From the NCBI GenBank assembly GCA_020636325.1, contig JACJYC010000016.1, positions 62,001 through 126,000 on the forward strand: 64,000 nt of DNA. Direction: 5' to 3'. Positions 50,577 to 59,897 of the stretch are shown here, piece by piece. The position numbers and the translations under genes are program-made. The notes beneath the pieces were generated by a model. It did no database searches, was not told the DNA's origin, and worked only from the letters and a program-made list of their open reading frames with translations. This stretch comes from Lewinellaceae bacterium. GTDB lineage: Bacteria; Bacteroidota; Bacteroidia; Chitinophagales; Saprospiraceae. Numbering within the stretch: the first letter of the stretch is position 1; each line of letters begins with the position of its first letter.

Positions 50577-51991
50577 AACTCCATTTTCACCAGTTTCAAC
50601 CGATTCCTTCTTTCGCTGGGTACGATCAACGTATTGGCGGCTACCTGTACGGCATCCCTGAACCTGAGGCGGAGGTCGAGGTTGGTCGTGCTGAGGATGC
50701 TGTTGCGGTCATATTCCCCGTAGCCGTTGAGCACGTACTCGCTGATGGTATTCTCAAACCGGATCTCGTCGTTGAACAGGAATCGCAGGTAGTGGGAGGT
50801 TTTGAACAGGAAGTAGGAGGAATACACCCCGCCGTCGTCCTGTGAATACTGCTTTTTATGCAAAATGTTCTGCCAATGCGACTTCCCGTCCGGGTGTATC
50901 GAGAAAATGAGGAGTTCGTCAAAGAAATAATCTACCATATTGCTCGGAATGCCGTTGAAATAGGTTCGGTTGACGCCGCTCCGCCGTTCGAAGATATGGT
51001 TTTTTTCAGCGACCAGCAAGGCGCCGCCGTCCCGCCTGAGGATGGTTTCCCGTACGGAAATTTCGTTGAGCCAGTCGCGCCGGTCATTCTTTTTGGTGTC
51101 CAGGCTGTTGATGAGCTCTTCATCGAAGGGTATGAAATGCAGTATACCGCCCTCCGGGTCGTTGGGGTCTATGCGAAGGTAAAAATACCCGTTGGCGCGG
51201 TGTTGATCCTTTTCGCCGTAGAAACCGGTGGCCACCAGCCACTTGTTCATGTTGTCATAGGTATAGTGGGCGTCGTAGGTCAGCCTGCCCTGAAACGGGA
51301 CCTGGAAGTGCCTGAACTCATCGGAGGCGAAACGGTATTCGAAAATTTCGTGGTAATGCTGTTTCCGACGGTTTCTGAAGTTGTCTTTCTGGAGCATCAG
51401 GTAAAGGTTGCCGGCATTATCGACCGCCATCTGGGAGAAGTCTTCCGTATAGTAAAATTCTTCCGGCGAGAAGCTTTTATCCCAGAGCAATTTCATGCGG
51501 TTGATATCGAATACCTGCGCCCGGATGATGGATTGTTTTTCGATGTAGTAAATGAGGGCTTTGGAATAATCCTCGGAGCGGACGATCTCAAAATCGGGCG
51601 TAAAGAACAGGAACCCGAAATTGTGGACGGTCGAGGAGTCCTTCAGGTTGGCGGCCGGGTCGAATTTATCGGCCTTGAGGATGGTATTGCCTTTGGACCG
51701 GAAATAATAAAAAATCGTGAAATCCTCCTGGGAAGGGATGATGCCCAAGATCTTGGCGGATCGGTGATCCAGCTTCAATTCCTTGCTCCAGGACATGTGC
51801 ATTTGTTCGTCAAAGGCCTGAACCTCAAACTCTGTTGTGCGGTTGCGAAACAGGAGCGTACGGCCTTTCAGCTCACCGATCAGCTCGTAGGCTGCTTCGC
51901 TGCGCAGGGGGATGTCTTCGGAAACGGTGATCTTTTGTCCGGACAGAAATAGAGGGAATAATAATATGATTGTGCAAAGACTGATCTTCAT
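50573..51991 (-). CDS. Secreted protein of unknown function
   Basis: 472 residues: signal peptide (MKISLCTIILLFPLFLSGQ) and a long beta-rich body with recurring strand-turn units (for example DEQMHMSWSKELKLD, MKLLWDKSFS, DGKSHWQNILHKKQ). These resemble WD/beta-propeller-like comparisons of predicted and observed values, but no family is recognised. The 3' end overlaps the convergent helicase gene by 4 nt. It is not obviously lipid-anchored, and no T9SS tail is seen. Confidence 0.7.
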   Translation of the reverse strand: MKISLCTIILLFPLFLSGQKITVSEDIPLRSEAAYELIGELKGRTLLFRNRTTEFEVQAFDEQMHMSWSKELKLDHRSAKILGIIPSQEDFTIFYYFRSKGNTILKADKFDPAANLKDSSTVHNFGFLFFTPDFEIVRSEDYSKALIYYIEKQSIIRAQVFDINRMKLLWDKSFSPEEFYYTEDFSQMAVDNAGNLYLMLQKDNFRNRRKQHYHEIFEYRFASDEFRHFQVPFQGRLTYDAHYTYDNMNKWLVATGFYGEKDQHRANGYFYLRIDPNDPEGGILHFIPFDEELINSLDTKKNDRRDWLNEISVRETILRRDGGALLVAEKNHIFERRSGVNRTYFNGIPSNMVDYFFDELLIFSIHPDGKSHWQNILHKKQYSQDDGGVYSSYFLFKTSHYLRFLFNDEIRFENTISEYVLNGYGEYDRNSILSTTNLDLRLRFRDAVQVAANTLIVPSERRNRLKLVKMEF

Positions 51992-52116
51992 CTTGCCTTA
52001 TTTTTTTTCCAATTCCTAAATTTACGGCAAATTTTGATAAAACTCAGGCATTTTATCCGTTAAGTCGGCTTGATGCCCAACCGAAAATTTAGTCCAAAAC
52101 ACAGGGTTCGCTTTGT

Positions 52117-52806
52117 ATGGGAAGAAAGAACAAACTGCAGAAATTTCTTGAATTGTCGACTTTTTCTAACGTGTATGAGAATTTTGACCCCCGCGCTCCC
52201 GGGTTAATTACCGCCGGCGGCGTACCGGTGGACTTGAAGGGAAAATGGAGTCAAAGTCATTTCGGTAACGACCAGCCCATCACACTCGAACTGGCATGCG
52301 GCAGAGGCGAGTATACCTTGGGGCTGGGCAGGATGTATCCGGAAAGAAATTTCATCGGCGTGGATATCAAAGGCGCGCGGATCTGGAAAGGCGCGCGGAT
52401 TGCCCTGGAGGAGCAGTTGACCAATGTAGCTTTTCTCAGGACCCGGATCGAGCAGATCGGATTGTTCTTCGACCCGGGGGAAATATCGGAGATCTGGATC
52501 ACTTTTCCGGACCCTTTCCCGGAGACCGGAAAGATCAACAGGCGACTGACTTCACCCCGCTTCCTGGAGTCTTTCCGCAAAATCCTGCAACCCGGCGGGC
52601 TTATGCACCTTAAAACGGACTCTGATCTGTTGTATGAATTTACCCTGGAAACCTTGTCAGGCATGCCGGATACTGCTTTGGCGTATTCTGATGACGATAT
52701 TTACGCCAAACCCTTGCCGTTGCCGGAGCTTGACCTGAAGACCTACTACGAAAAAATGCACCTGGCGGAGGGCAGGACGATCAAGTACGTGCGCTGGCGT
52801 TTGTAG
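52117..52806 (+). CDS. trmB: tRNA (guanine-N7-)-methyltransferase
   Basis: 229 residues. Methylates G46 of tRNA with SAM. SAM-binding motifs are ITLELACGRGEYTLGLG and NFIGVDIKGARIW. The TrmB signature is IWITFPDPFPETGKINRRLTSPRFL in pieces, followed by HLKTDSDLLYEFT. The N-terminus MGRKNKLQKFLEL is typical of the Bacteroidota form. It is convergent with the Rpn-type gene, 11 nt apart. Confidence 0.95.
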   Translation: MGRKNKLQKFLELSTFSNVYENFDPRAPGLITAGGVPVDLKGKWSQSHFGNDQPITLELACGRGEYTLGLGRMYPERNFIGVDIKGARIWKGARIALEEQLTNVAFLRTRIEQIGLFFDPGEISEIWITFPDPFPETGKINRRLTSPRFLESFRKILQPGGLMHLKTDSDLLYEFTLETLSGMPDTALAYSDDDIYAKPLPLPELDLKTYYEKMHLAEGRTIKYVRWRL

Positions 52807-52817
52807 CAAAGTTTGGT

Positions 52818-53795
52818 TTATTTGCGGTATTCAGCCAGGATCTTGTCTACCGCTTCAACCGGGATATTGACCAATTGAGCAATGACTCCCTTGTCAATTC
52901 CTTGTTCGTGTGCACTCAGCACCACTTGAATTGTGCTCTCGATCCGGCCTATCTCTTTTCCTTCCTCCCGTCCTTCCTGACGTCCTTCTTCAATACCTAC
53001 AGCTCGTCCTTCTGCTCTTCCTAATTTAAACCCCTGCTTTTTATATTCTGCAGCAAGCTGTTCCTTTATTATTTCTTCGATTCCCATTGGTTGTGTTTTT
53101 TCAGTTAACTGATCTAATGCCAGTTCAAATTTATCATCTTTTGTATAATCTTCAAAACGCACATAAAACCTTAAAAAGTTCATTAATGCGTGGATTTTCG
53201 GTTTTGAAATGCTCTTCGATAAAAGTTGCTTTGCAAGATCTAATTTGAGTTCAAACAATTCGCCTTCCTGAATTTTTCCCTTTTTCAACGCCAGAAGCAC
53301 GGTAAGTATAATGATCGAGAATGGGTTCGGACTGGCCTTTAATTCTTCTTCCTTTTGATCCAGAACCTTAAAAGTCGTGAACGAATAACGGAGTTCGGTG
53401 CCCAGGATACCCCACTCGAAGCTTTTGGGATGGTAGTTTGGGGAGCTGTCGGAAAAAATGGCAATGGCTGCGATAGGCTTACGGTGTTTATCAAAAATAC
53501 GATAGAAATAAGTGAACATCCTTTCTTCAAAATCCTTATCCTGTTGGCCTTGAACCTCTACATGAACCAGAATCCAATGATCAGGCCCATCGCGGGTATG
53601 AACCTTGACCAGCTTATCGACAAACCGGATATTCTTACCCGTTGTTCCGGGAAATAACTCATGCAATTCCTTATCGAGGAATTCAACTCCCTCATTCAAA
53701 CTGAACATGAAATCAGATTGAGGAAAGAAAAATGAAAGGAAATCATCGAACAGATCCTCGATGACACCCTTCCAGAGCGCGTCGTTGCGTTTCAT
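52818..53795 (-). CDS. Rpn family nuclease / PD-(D/E)XK transposase-like protein
   Basis: 325 residues. The N-terminal part (about 10-150) is a PD-(D/E)XK nuclease of the Rpn/YhgA-like kind: KNIRFVDKLVKV (Asp) and WILVHVEVQGQQD (E-x-Q core), then FEERMFTYFYRIFDKH. The C-terminal part holds a helical region, a Glu/Gly-rich segment (about 258-290, GRAEGRAVGIEEGRQEG) and IAQLVNIPVEAVDKILAEY at the end. Rpn proteins are DNA endonucleases that raise recombination. The gene and its flanks are clearly more AT-rich than the neighbours, which suggests acquisition. Confidence 0.87.
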   Translation of the reverse strand: MKRNDALWKGVIEDLFDDFLSFFFPQSDFMFSLNEGVEFLDKELHELFPGTTGKNIRFVDKLVKVHTRDGPDHWILVHVEVQGQQDKDFEERMFTYFYRIFDKHRKPIAAIAIFSDSSPNYHPKSFEWGILGTELRYSFTTFKVLDQKEEELKASPNPFSIIILTVLLALKKGKIQEGELFELKLDLAKQLLSKSISKPKIHALMNFLRFYVRFEDYTKDDKFELALDQLTEKTQPMGIEEIIKEQLAAEYKKQGFKLGRAEGRAVGIEEGRQEGREEGKEIGRIESTIQVVLSAHEQGIDKGVIAQLVNIPVEAVDKILAEYRK

Positions 53796-53883
53796 CTGCG
53801 GCGTTTTAGGCAGATGTAAATATACGGACCAGTTTTGTTTTAAACAATTTTAATTAAAAAATAAAAAATAAAACAAATAATAA

Positions 53884-55467
53884 TTATTTTGCTTTTGCAG
53901 CCACCTTCACTTGTTGGAAGGCGCCCTGCTGGATCCTGACATAATAATGCCCGGTAGGCAGTTCGCCGGATTCCCAGTCAAGGCGTTGTTCCCCGGCTGG
54001 AAAATCGCGGTTGGCCGGAGTGGCGACCAGCTGCCCGGCGCCGTTGAACACCTGGATGAGGGTCCTGCCGCCGCCGCTGCTGAAACGGATGGACAGGGAT
54101 TCCGTAAACGGATTGGGCCACAATTCCAACAGTTTTGATCCCGCATGCTGGTTTTCTTCCCGCGTGCTGACCGGCATGCAGTCCGGTGAATTGAAAATGG
54201 GCAGTGACTGGAAATCGTGCAGCAGAATGCCGCCGAGGTCCGCTTCCGGTATGCAGAACCAGTCCTTCAGCATGGTCGTGTAAACGGAGCGGAAATCGTA
54301 TTGCATGGGCAGGTTGTCTATGGCATCGGCTCCGGGCGGAATGAACGGATTATCGCCCAGAATGCCGCCGGCGACCTGGCTGCCGAAGACGAACATGGGC
54401 GCTGCCGCTCCATGGTCGGTCCCGTTGCTCAGGTTGGAAATGATCCGCCGTCCGAATTCGGAGAAGGTCATGCCCGTTACCCGGTCGGAAAGCCCCTGCA
54501 TTTCGAGATCCCGGACAAATGCTGTGATCGCGCCCGACAATACCCCCAACAGGTCGGCGTGCTCCCCGGTAGTCTTGTCTTCCGGCATGACCTGTGCGTC
54601 GTGGGTGTCGAATCCGCTGATGGATACCAGGTAAACCCGCGTTTTCAATCCGCCCGCGATCAGGCGAGCCACGATTTTTAGCTGTTCCGCCAGCACATTT
54701 TCTTCAGGGTACGCCGCCAGGTTGTTTGAATTTTCAAAAGCGTCGACAATGACCTGGCCGTAGGCATTGCTCTGCTGCTTTACCGTGCGAACGTAGGTCA
54801 GCAACTCTCCGGCCGGCGTTGCCGGAGCAGTGGAGGGTACCCCGTTGACCAACTGGTAGAATTGCGACGGATCCGCCACCGATAGCCCCATGGCAAAAGA
54901 CGGACCCTGCAAGGCCAGCGACAAGGATGCGCCGATCTCTATGGACAGCGGGTCGGGCATAACTTCATTGGGGAAGCCGTTGGGATAGTTGGGGTATTCG
55001 TAGTTGAGGTAGCGCCCCATCCACCCGGAGCTGAAAACTTCAGTGGTGTTCGCTCCCGTCATCCAGATATCCGTCGACCGGAAATGCGAATAATCCTGGT
55101 TGGGGTAGCCCACGGACTGGATCACCTTCAATTTGCCCTCGTTGTACAGGTCGCGCATGCCGCTGAGCGAAGGATGGAACCCCACGGTATCCGTACCGTC
55201 CAGCCCCAGGATCTGGTTTTCGGGCAACAGGACCTGCGGCCGTACCAACGCCAAGGTGTCGTACTGGTCGAGCGGTATGACCGTATTGAGGCCGTCATTG
55301 CCGCCGTCCAGCCGGATCAGCACCAGTACGTGATCGGTTTCAACAGTTGTGTCGGACAAGAGCCGCAACCAGGGGGAAGAGGCGGTGGCGTTGACGCCGA
55401 AGCCATTCAGGAGATTGGGAATAATGACCCCGGCTGCAGAATATTGTAAAAATTCTTTGCGGTTCAT
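53884..55467 (-). CDS. DUF1501 family protein with T9SS sorting domain
   Basis: 527 residues. MNRKEFLQYSAAGVIIPNLL at the start, then the DUF1501 alkaline-phosphatase-like fold (VLVLIRLDGGNDGLNTVIPLDQYD, VSISGFDTHDAQ, GMTFSEFGRRI, DHGAAAPMFVFG), then a T9SS tail (about 440-527, LELWPNPFTESLSIRFSSGG). DUF1501 proteins are secreted and almost always next to DUF1800. The gene follows the DUF1800 gene by 10 nt, so both are one transcript. Function is unknown. Confidence 0.92.
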   Translation of the reverse strand: MNRKEFLQYSAAGVIIPNLLNGFGVNATASSPWLRLLSDTTVETDHVLVLIRLDGGNDGLNTVIPLDQYDTLALVRPQVLLPENQILGLDGTDTVGFHPSLSGMRDLYNEGKLKVIQSVGYPNQDYSHFRSTDIWMTGANTTEVFSSGWMGRYLNYEYPNYPNGFPNEVMPDPLSIEIGASLSLALQGPSFAMGLSVADPSQFYQLVNGVPSTAPATPAGELLTYVRTVKQQSNAYGQVIVDAFENSNNLAAYPEENVLAEQLKIVARLIAGGLKTRVYLVSISGFDTHDAQVMPEDKTTGEHADLLGVLSGAITAFVRDLEMQGLSDRVTGMTFSEFGRRIISNLSNGTDHGAAAPMFVFGSQVAGGILGDNPFIPPGADAIDNLPMQYDFRSVYTTMLKDWFCIPEADLGGILLHDFQSLPIFNSPDCMPVSTREENQHAGSKLLELWPNPFTESLSIRFSSGGGRTLIQVFNGAGQLVATPANRDFPAGEQRLDWESGELPTGHYYVRIQQGAFQQVKVAAKAK

Positions 55468-55477
55468 AAGCGTTTGT

Positions 55478-57139
55478 TTAAGAGAGCTGGTACTCTTCCT
55501 GGTGAAGAATCGTGTAGAAAAACGGCAGCAGCCTGTTCCGGACAGTTTCCCGTTTCATCTCATTCGTCGGGTCATTCACATAGGCCACCCACGCATCCGT
55601 CCAGTAATAATCGCTGATCTGGCCTGAAAGCAGGATCGCCTTCAGCTGGAGGCGGAATTGCAGCGGCAGGTCAATGCTGTACATCCACTTCAATATATCG
55701 TCCACCAGTGCATTGGGATCGGCGGGATTGGGCAGCTGAGCTACCGTGCCCAGGATATCCAGTTGGGACAGGAAGTTTTCCGTAGAGATCCCCGCCCATA
55801 AAAGCCAGTCCGAAAATTGCGCCCTGCGGGGCAGCGTATCCGTAGAGATCCAGCTTTTATCGAATACAGGGGCCTGATGGTAGGCGGGCCAGCCCGAAAC
55901 GTTGGGCGGGTCGCCCAGGTTTTGCAGGAACAAGGCGCCGACATAATGTACGGTCGCGTTGTGTTGATACCGGTCGATCAACATGGTCCTGTCGGGGATC
56001 GGCGTATGGAACTCGCGGTACATGCCGATCAGGTGGTCCATCGGGCCTTTGATCTGAGCGCCGTATTGCAGCATGTCGAAGAAGTGCTGACTCTTGAACA
56101 ACACAGCCAGTACGGGGCGCAGTTCGTAGTTGTTGTCCCGCATGACCTGGGCGAGCGGACCGATGACCATCTCCTCCGTCAGCTCATCAATCTCGTGATA
56201 GACGAAGAAGCGGTAGATTTTCCGGCACAGAAAGAGGGCGCACTCGTCATTGGCCAGGATCATGTCCAGCAGTTCGTCCAGTTCTTCAGCCCCTTGCGAA
56301 CCGGTTTTTCCCTGGATAAGCTGATTGCCGTAAAAAGATGAAAACTGCTTGTCGCCGGAGTCGTGCTCCAGGGGCTGGAAAAAGATCTCGTTGGTCAGGT
56401 AGTTGACCCGCCATCCGGTCAGGATTCTCGCAGCCTCCCGAACGTCCTCTTCCGTGTAGTGGCTGTCCGGCCCTTTCCCGATGCAGAATAACTCCTGGAG
56501 CTCGCGGGCATAATTCTCATCCGGAGCGCCTGCCGAGTTGAACTGGCCGTTCAGGAAATGCAGCATGGCCGGATCAAGGGTCATGGCCTTGATCAGGTCC
56601 CGGAAATTGCCCAGAGCGTTTTGGCGCAAGGTGTCGACATACCGGAAATTCCAGGCGGCATAGAAGACCTCGCCGAATTGCACCGGGATATGGTTGTGCC
56701 AGAACAGAATGAGCTTTTCTATGATGTTGCTCTCCTGGTCGATCAGATTACCGACCCACCAGGATTTAAGGGAGGCGATCCGGTAAGGCTCTGCCGAAAG
56801 ATCGTAAAAAGCATTGACCCAGGTATCGCCGGAAGGTACGGCGGGGTCGGTAAAATTTTCCGAATTGTAATCGTTCACAGGCAGGGGCGGCGCTTCACCG
56901 GCCGTGAGCAGGGTTTCTACCGCAGTGTCCGGATCGCTTTGCAGGAAAAACTGAATGTCTTCCCATTTCGCACCGAACATGACGCGCCTCAAAAGATGGA
57001 TGACCTGCGCGATTTCCCATGGCCCCGTGTAAGCCTCCAGGCCCGTTCCAAGTGTTTCAACCGGCGAAAAAACCGGATTCAATACAGAACGCCCCGGAGC
57101 AGGCGTCCGCATCAGATGTAAAAAATCCCTCCGCTTCAT
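55478..57139 (-). CDS. DUF1800 family protein
   Basis: 553 residues. The DUF1800 pattern is clear: IHLLRRVMFGAKWEDIQFF, LILFWHNHIPV, NGQFNSAGAPDENYARELQELFCIG, ILTGWRVNY and NPPNVSGWPAYHQAP-like text near the C-terminus. There is no clear signal peptide and no T9SS tail, unlike its DUF1501 partner. It is the first gene of the two-gene unit. Confidence 0.9.
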   Translation of the reverse strand: MKRRDFLHLMRTPAPGRSVLNPVFSPVETLGTGLEAYTGPWEIAQVIHLLRRVMFGAKWEDIQFFLQSDPDTAVETLLTAGEAPPLPVNDYNSENFTDPAVPSGDTWVNAFYDLSAEPYRIASLKSWWVGNLIDQESNIIEKLILFWHNHIPVQFGEVFYAAWNFRYVDTLRQNALGNFRDLIKAMTLDPAMLHFLNGQFNSAGAPDENYARELQELFCIGKGPDSHYTEEDVREAARILTGWRVNYLTNEIFFQPLEHDSGDKQFSSFYGNQLIQGKTGSQGAEELDELLDMILANDECALFLCRKIYRFFVYHEIDELTEEMVIGPLAQVMRDNNYELRPVLAVLFKSQHFFDMLQYGAQIKGPMDHLIGMYREFHTPIPDRTMLIDRYQHNATVHYVGALFLQNLGDPPNVSGWPAYHQAPVFDKSWISTDTLPRRAQFSDWLLWAGISTENFLSQLDILGTVAQLPNPADPNALVDDILKWMYSIDLPLQFRLQLKAILLSGQISDYYWTDAWVAYVNDPTNEMKRETVRNRLLPFFYTILHQEEYQLS

Positions 57140-57295
57140 GGCTTTGCTGATTGTGGGATGAATAGGAATAAAGAAAGTTAAAGTTAGGACTATTATAAAG
57201 GAGAAAGACAGAAACCGTCCAATTTTTTCGACGGCTGGACTACTTCTGCATACGATTTTACGATGGCTTAACCTTGGGGGCGCCGTACCTGACGG

Positions 57296-58321
57296 TCAAT
57301 CCACAGGGTTTTCCAATAAAGTGATCGTTCTTTGTTCGGTATCCAGAACGGACCGGATGCCGACCGGCAATACGCAGTTCCGGGAGATGTGGCCGAAGGT
57401 GAGGCCGTAAACAACGGGGATGCCCAATCCGCCGAGGCGGTCAGCCAGGGTTTCTTTCAGGGAGAGCGACCGGTCCCCTTCCTGCGGTTCGCAGTCATTG
57501 AAAACACCCAGCGCAATACCTGCCGCCTTATCCAGATGACAGGCCTGGCGCAGTTGGGTCAGCATCCGGTCGATCCGGTAGGGTTTTTCCCCCACCTCTT
57601 CAATGAATGCGATCTTTCCGGAAAAGTCGGGACTGTAATCCGTTCCGGCCATAGCCGCCAGCAGCGATAAATTCCCGCCGGCCAATTGCCCGGTGGCGGT
57701 GCCCCGGACCAGCGAATACGGAGCGGGCAAAGGGTCGGCCTCTTCTGGCGGCGCGGCGGCAATCGTGTAGGGGACCCTGCCTTCCATGAGCACGCCATGC
57801 AGGTGATCGGCTGAATACGCGTCAAACTCGGATACTCCCAGCGGACCGTGAAAACCGACCAGCCCGGTTCGGCTGTGGATCGCCTGCAACAGCGCGGTGA
57901 TGTCGCTGTATCCGATCAGTATTTTAGGATTGCTGCGGATCAGGCGGTAATCGATTGCGGGCAATAACCGGCTGCAACCGTACCCGCCGCGGACACACCA
58001 TACTGCGCTTACGCCCGGATCGGAAAACATGGCGTGCAGGTCGCTCAGCCGTTGTTCATCCGTGCCTGCGGTATACCCTCTTTCAGCGCGTATGTTGGCG
58101 CCGGGTTTCACCTTCAATCCGAAATCTTCCAGCCTTGCAACGGCTTTCTGCAGGCCTTCATCCGGCACAAAACTGCCCGGGGAGATCAACCCCACGGTAT
58201 CGCCTTTTTTGAGGCGCGGCGGCCGGAGGGTTCTTTTAAGCCCCGGGGTTTGGGGCAGCCTGCGGGCGGCCGACCCCAGGCCGGCGAGCATCAGCGCGCT
58301 GTTGAATTGTCTGCGTTCCAA
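57296..58321 (-). CDS. LD-carboxypeptidase (S66 family)
   Basis: 341 residues. Cleaves the terminal D-Ala of murein tetrapeptides in cell-wall recycling. Catalytic set: Ser in GYSDITALL, Glu in IAFIEEVGE and His in YGLTFGHISRN; the VWCVRGGYGCSRLLP loop is also typical. The N-terminus MERRQFNSALMLAGLGSA looks like a Tat-type signal (RR then a hydrophobic run), unusual for a family often found in the cytoplasm. The start codon is TTG at 58321, 6 nt after the stop of the DUF4340 gene; no ATG fits better. Confidence 0.88.
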   Translation of the reverse strand: MERRQFNSALMLAGLGSAARRLPQTPGLKRTLRPPRLKKGDTVGLISPGSFVPDEGLQKAVARLEDFGLKVKPGANIRAERGYTAGTDEQRLSDLHAMFSDPGVSAVWCVRGGYGCSRLLPAIDYRLIRSNPKILIGYSDITALLQAIHSRTGLVGFHGPLGVSEFDAYSADHLHGVLMEGRVPYTIAAAPPEEADPLPAPYSLVRGTATGQLAGGNLSLLAAMAGTDYSPDFSGKIAFIEEVGEKPYRIDRMLTQLRQACHLDKAAGIALGVFNDCEPQEGDRSLSLKETLADRLGGLGIPVVYGLTFGHISRNCVLPVGIRSVLDTEQRTITLLENPVD

Positions 58322-58327
58322 GGAGGA

Positions 58328-59278
58328 TCAGTTTTCGGTGTGAATAAAATCGCCCGGCAAGGCTTTGATCAGGCGCATGTAAACGCCGGAAGAGTCGCTG
58401 TCGAACCAGGCTGAAGGATTCTGATTGGAATGGATGACAAAGGGCCGTTCCCGGGTGGTGTCGCGGTATACCTGGATCATGAACGGCGGATCGATCTGTT
58501 CCCCTTTGATGCTGATCACCTGTCTGGGCAGATTTCCGGCGAGGGTTTCATCGAAATCATCGGCAAAGGTCGTGCCGCTCATGTTGCGGAGGTAGTTGAT
58601 ATAATCCGCTACCTTGACGGAATCAAGGGGGACGGAACCGTCCATGGCCCAGCCTGCGTCGCCCTTTCTAAGGGTATAGGTATTGCCGGGATATTCAAAG
58701 TCGATCTCGTTCACTTTCATATCCGCGGTCATATGGATCAGGCTCTTGTTGCGATAGCTGTCGAACCCCTGACCGATAGCAAGCAATTGGAATCCTTCCA
58801 CCGCATAGACTTCGTTGGAGCCGTCAAGCCTGATATAGGATGCGCCGCTTTGGGCCTGGGGGTTGAAATTGAACCGTCCGACAATGAAATCGGCTTCCTT
58901 TTTGTCTCCGTAGTACACTTTGACCCGGGTCCCCTGGTCATCATCCACCTCAAAATCCCGCCATTTATCGGAGCTTTTGGCGACCACCCGCTGGGTTTTG
59001 ATCAGTTGGATGCTGTTGAGGAGTCCGGAGATGGAAGCGCCCGTAGCTTTGGTATTGAGCGTGCCGTTGGAGGCGATCCATCCGCTGTCTTCGCGTTTGA
59101 GCAAAACTTCGGGGCTCTCGGCCTCTTTGGGTTTGATGACAACGGAGGTGACCTTAGCGGTATCCAGTTCGATCAGATCGGCGTCAAAACTGCCGGATCG
59201 CTTGCCGCTGCACGTACGCGAGATGAAATAGATACTCAGCAAAAGCAAAAAAGCCAGGAGTAAAATCCGATTGTTCAT
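58328..59278 (-). CDS. DUF4340 domain protein
   Basis: 316 residues. An N-terminal hydrophobic anchor (ILLLAFLLLLSIYFIS) followed by the DUF4340 repeats (VVIKPKEAESPEVLLKREDSGWIAS ... VGRFNFNPQAQSGASYIRLDG ... EIDFEYPGNTYTLRKGDAGWAMDG, in pieces). DUF4340 is found in proteins linked to ABC-2/Gld-type transport. No permease gene is adjacent. It sits between rdgB and the LD-carboxypeptidase in a tight operon. Confidence 0.85.
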   Translation of the reverse strand: MNNRILLLAFLLLLSIYFISRTCSGKRSGSFDADLIELDTAKVTSVVIKPKEAESPEVLLKREDSGWIASNGTLNTKATGASISGLLNSIQLIKTQRVVAKSSDKWRDFEVDDDQGTRVKVYYGDKKEADFIVGRFNFNPQAQSGASYIRLDGSNEVYAVEGFQLLAIGQGFDSYRNKSLIHMTADMKVNEIDFEYPGNTYTLRKGDAGWAMDGSVPLDSVKVADYINYLRNMSGTTFADDFDETLAGNLPRQVISIKGEQIDPPFMIQVYRDTTRERPFVIHSNQNPSAWFDSDSSGVYMRLIKALPGDFIHTEN

Positions 59279-59308
59279 TGTTCGTATCGTTAGGGTAAAC
59301 TTAAAAAA

Positions 59309-59884
59309 TCAAACTTTCAGAAAATCCATGAGCTTGGCAACGGCCCGACCCCGGTGGCTGATTTTCTTTTTTGCCTCCAGCGGCATTTCCGCAAAAGTGG
59401 TGAAATGGCCTTCGGGGATGAAAATAGGATCGTAGCCGAATCCGCCGGAACCGGAAGGCTCGGTAGCGATTTGTCCGTTGATAATGCCTTCAAACAAGGT
59501 TTCCTGCCCGCCGGAGATGAGGGCGATGATGGTCCGGAAACGCGCTGCACGGGTGGTCATGCCCTGCATTTTTTTCAGGGTGAGGTTGATATTGTCATCG
59601 GGGGTGCAATCCGGGCCGGCAAATCGCGCCGTGTAAACGCCGGGGGCTCCGTCGAGGGCCTGGATTTCCAATCCCGTATCTTCCGAAAAGCAATCGTATC
59701 CGAAATGCTGCTTGACGTACCGGGCTTTGATCAGGGCGTTCTCTTCCAGGGTCAGGCCGGTTTCGGCGATCTCCTCCGTGCAGCCGATATCGGGCAGGCT
59801 CAGGATGCTGAAACCCGGACCGAGCGATGCGCCCACTTCCCGGACCTTATTCGGATTGGCGGTAGCGAAGACGATGGTTCTCAT
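59309..59884 (-). CDS. rdgB: XTP/dITP pyrophosphatase (RdgB/HAM1)
   Basis: 191 residues, normal length. Removes non-canonical purine triphosphates (ITP, XTP, dITP). Signatures are VFATANPNKVREV, the SEDTGLEIQALDGAPGVYTARFAG substrate loop in pieces, GGFGYDPIFIPEG and ISHRGRAVAKL. It lies 13 nt after the unknown gene and 30 nt before the DUF4340 gene. Confidence 0.95.
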   Translation of the reverse strand: MRTIVFATANPNKVREVGASLGPGFSILSLPDIGCTEEIAETGLTLEENALIKARYVKQHFGYDCFSEDTGLEIQALDGAPGVYTARFAGPDCTPDDNINLTLKKMQGMTTRAARFRTIIALISGGQETLFEGIINGQIATEPSGSGGFGYDPIFIPEGHFTTFAEMPLEAKKKISHRGRAVAKLMDFLKV

Positions 59885-59897
59885 GCAATTTTGTGAT

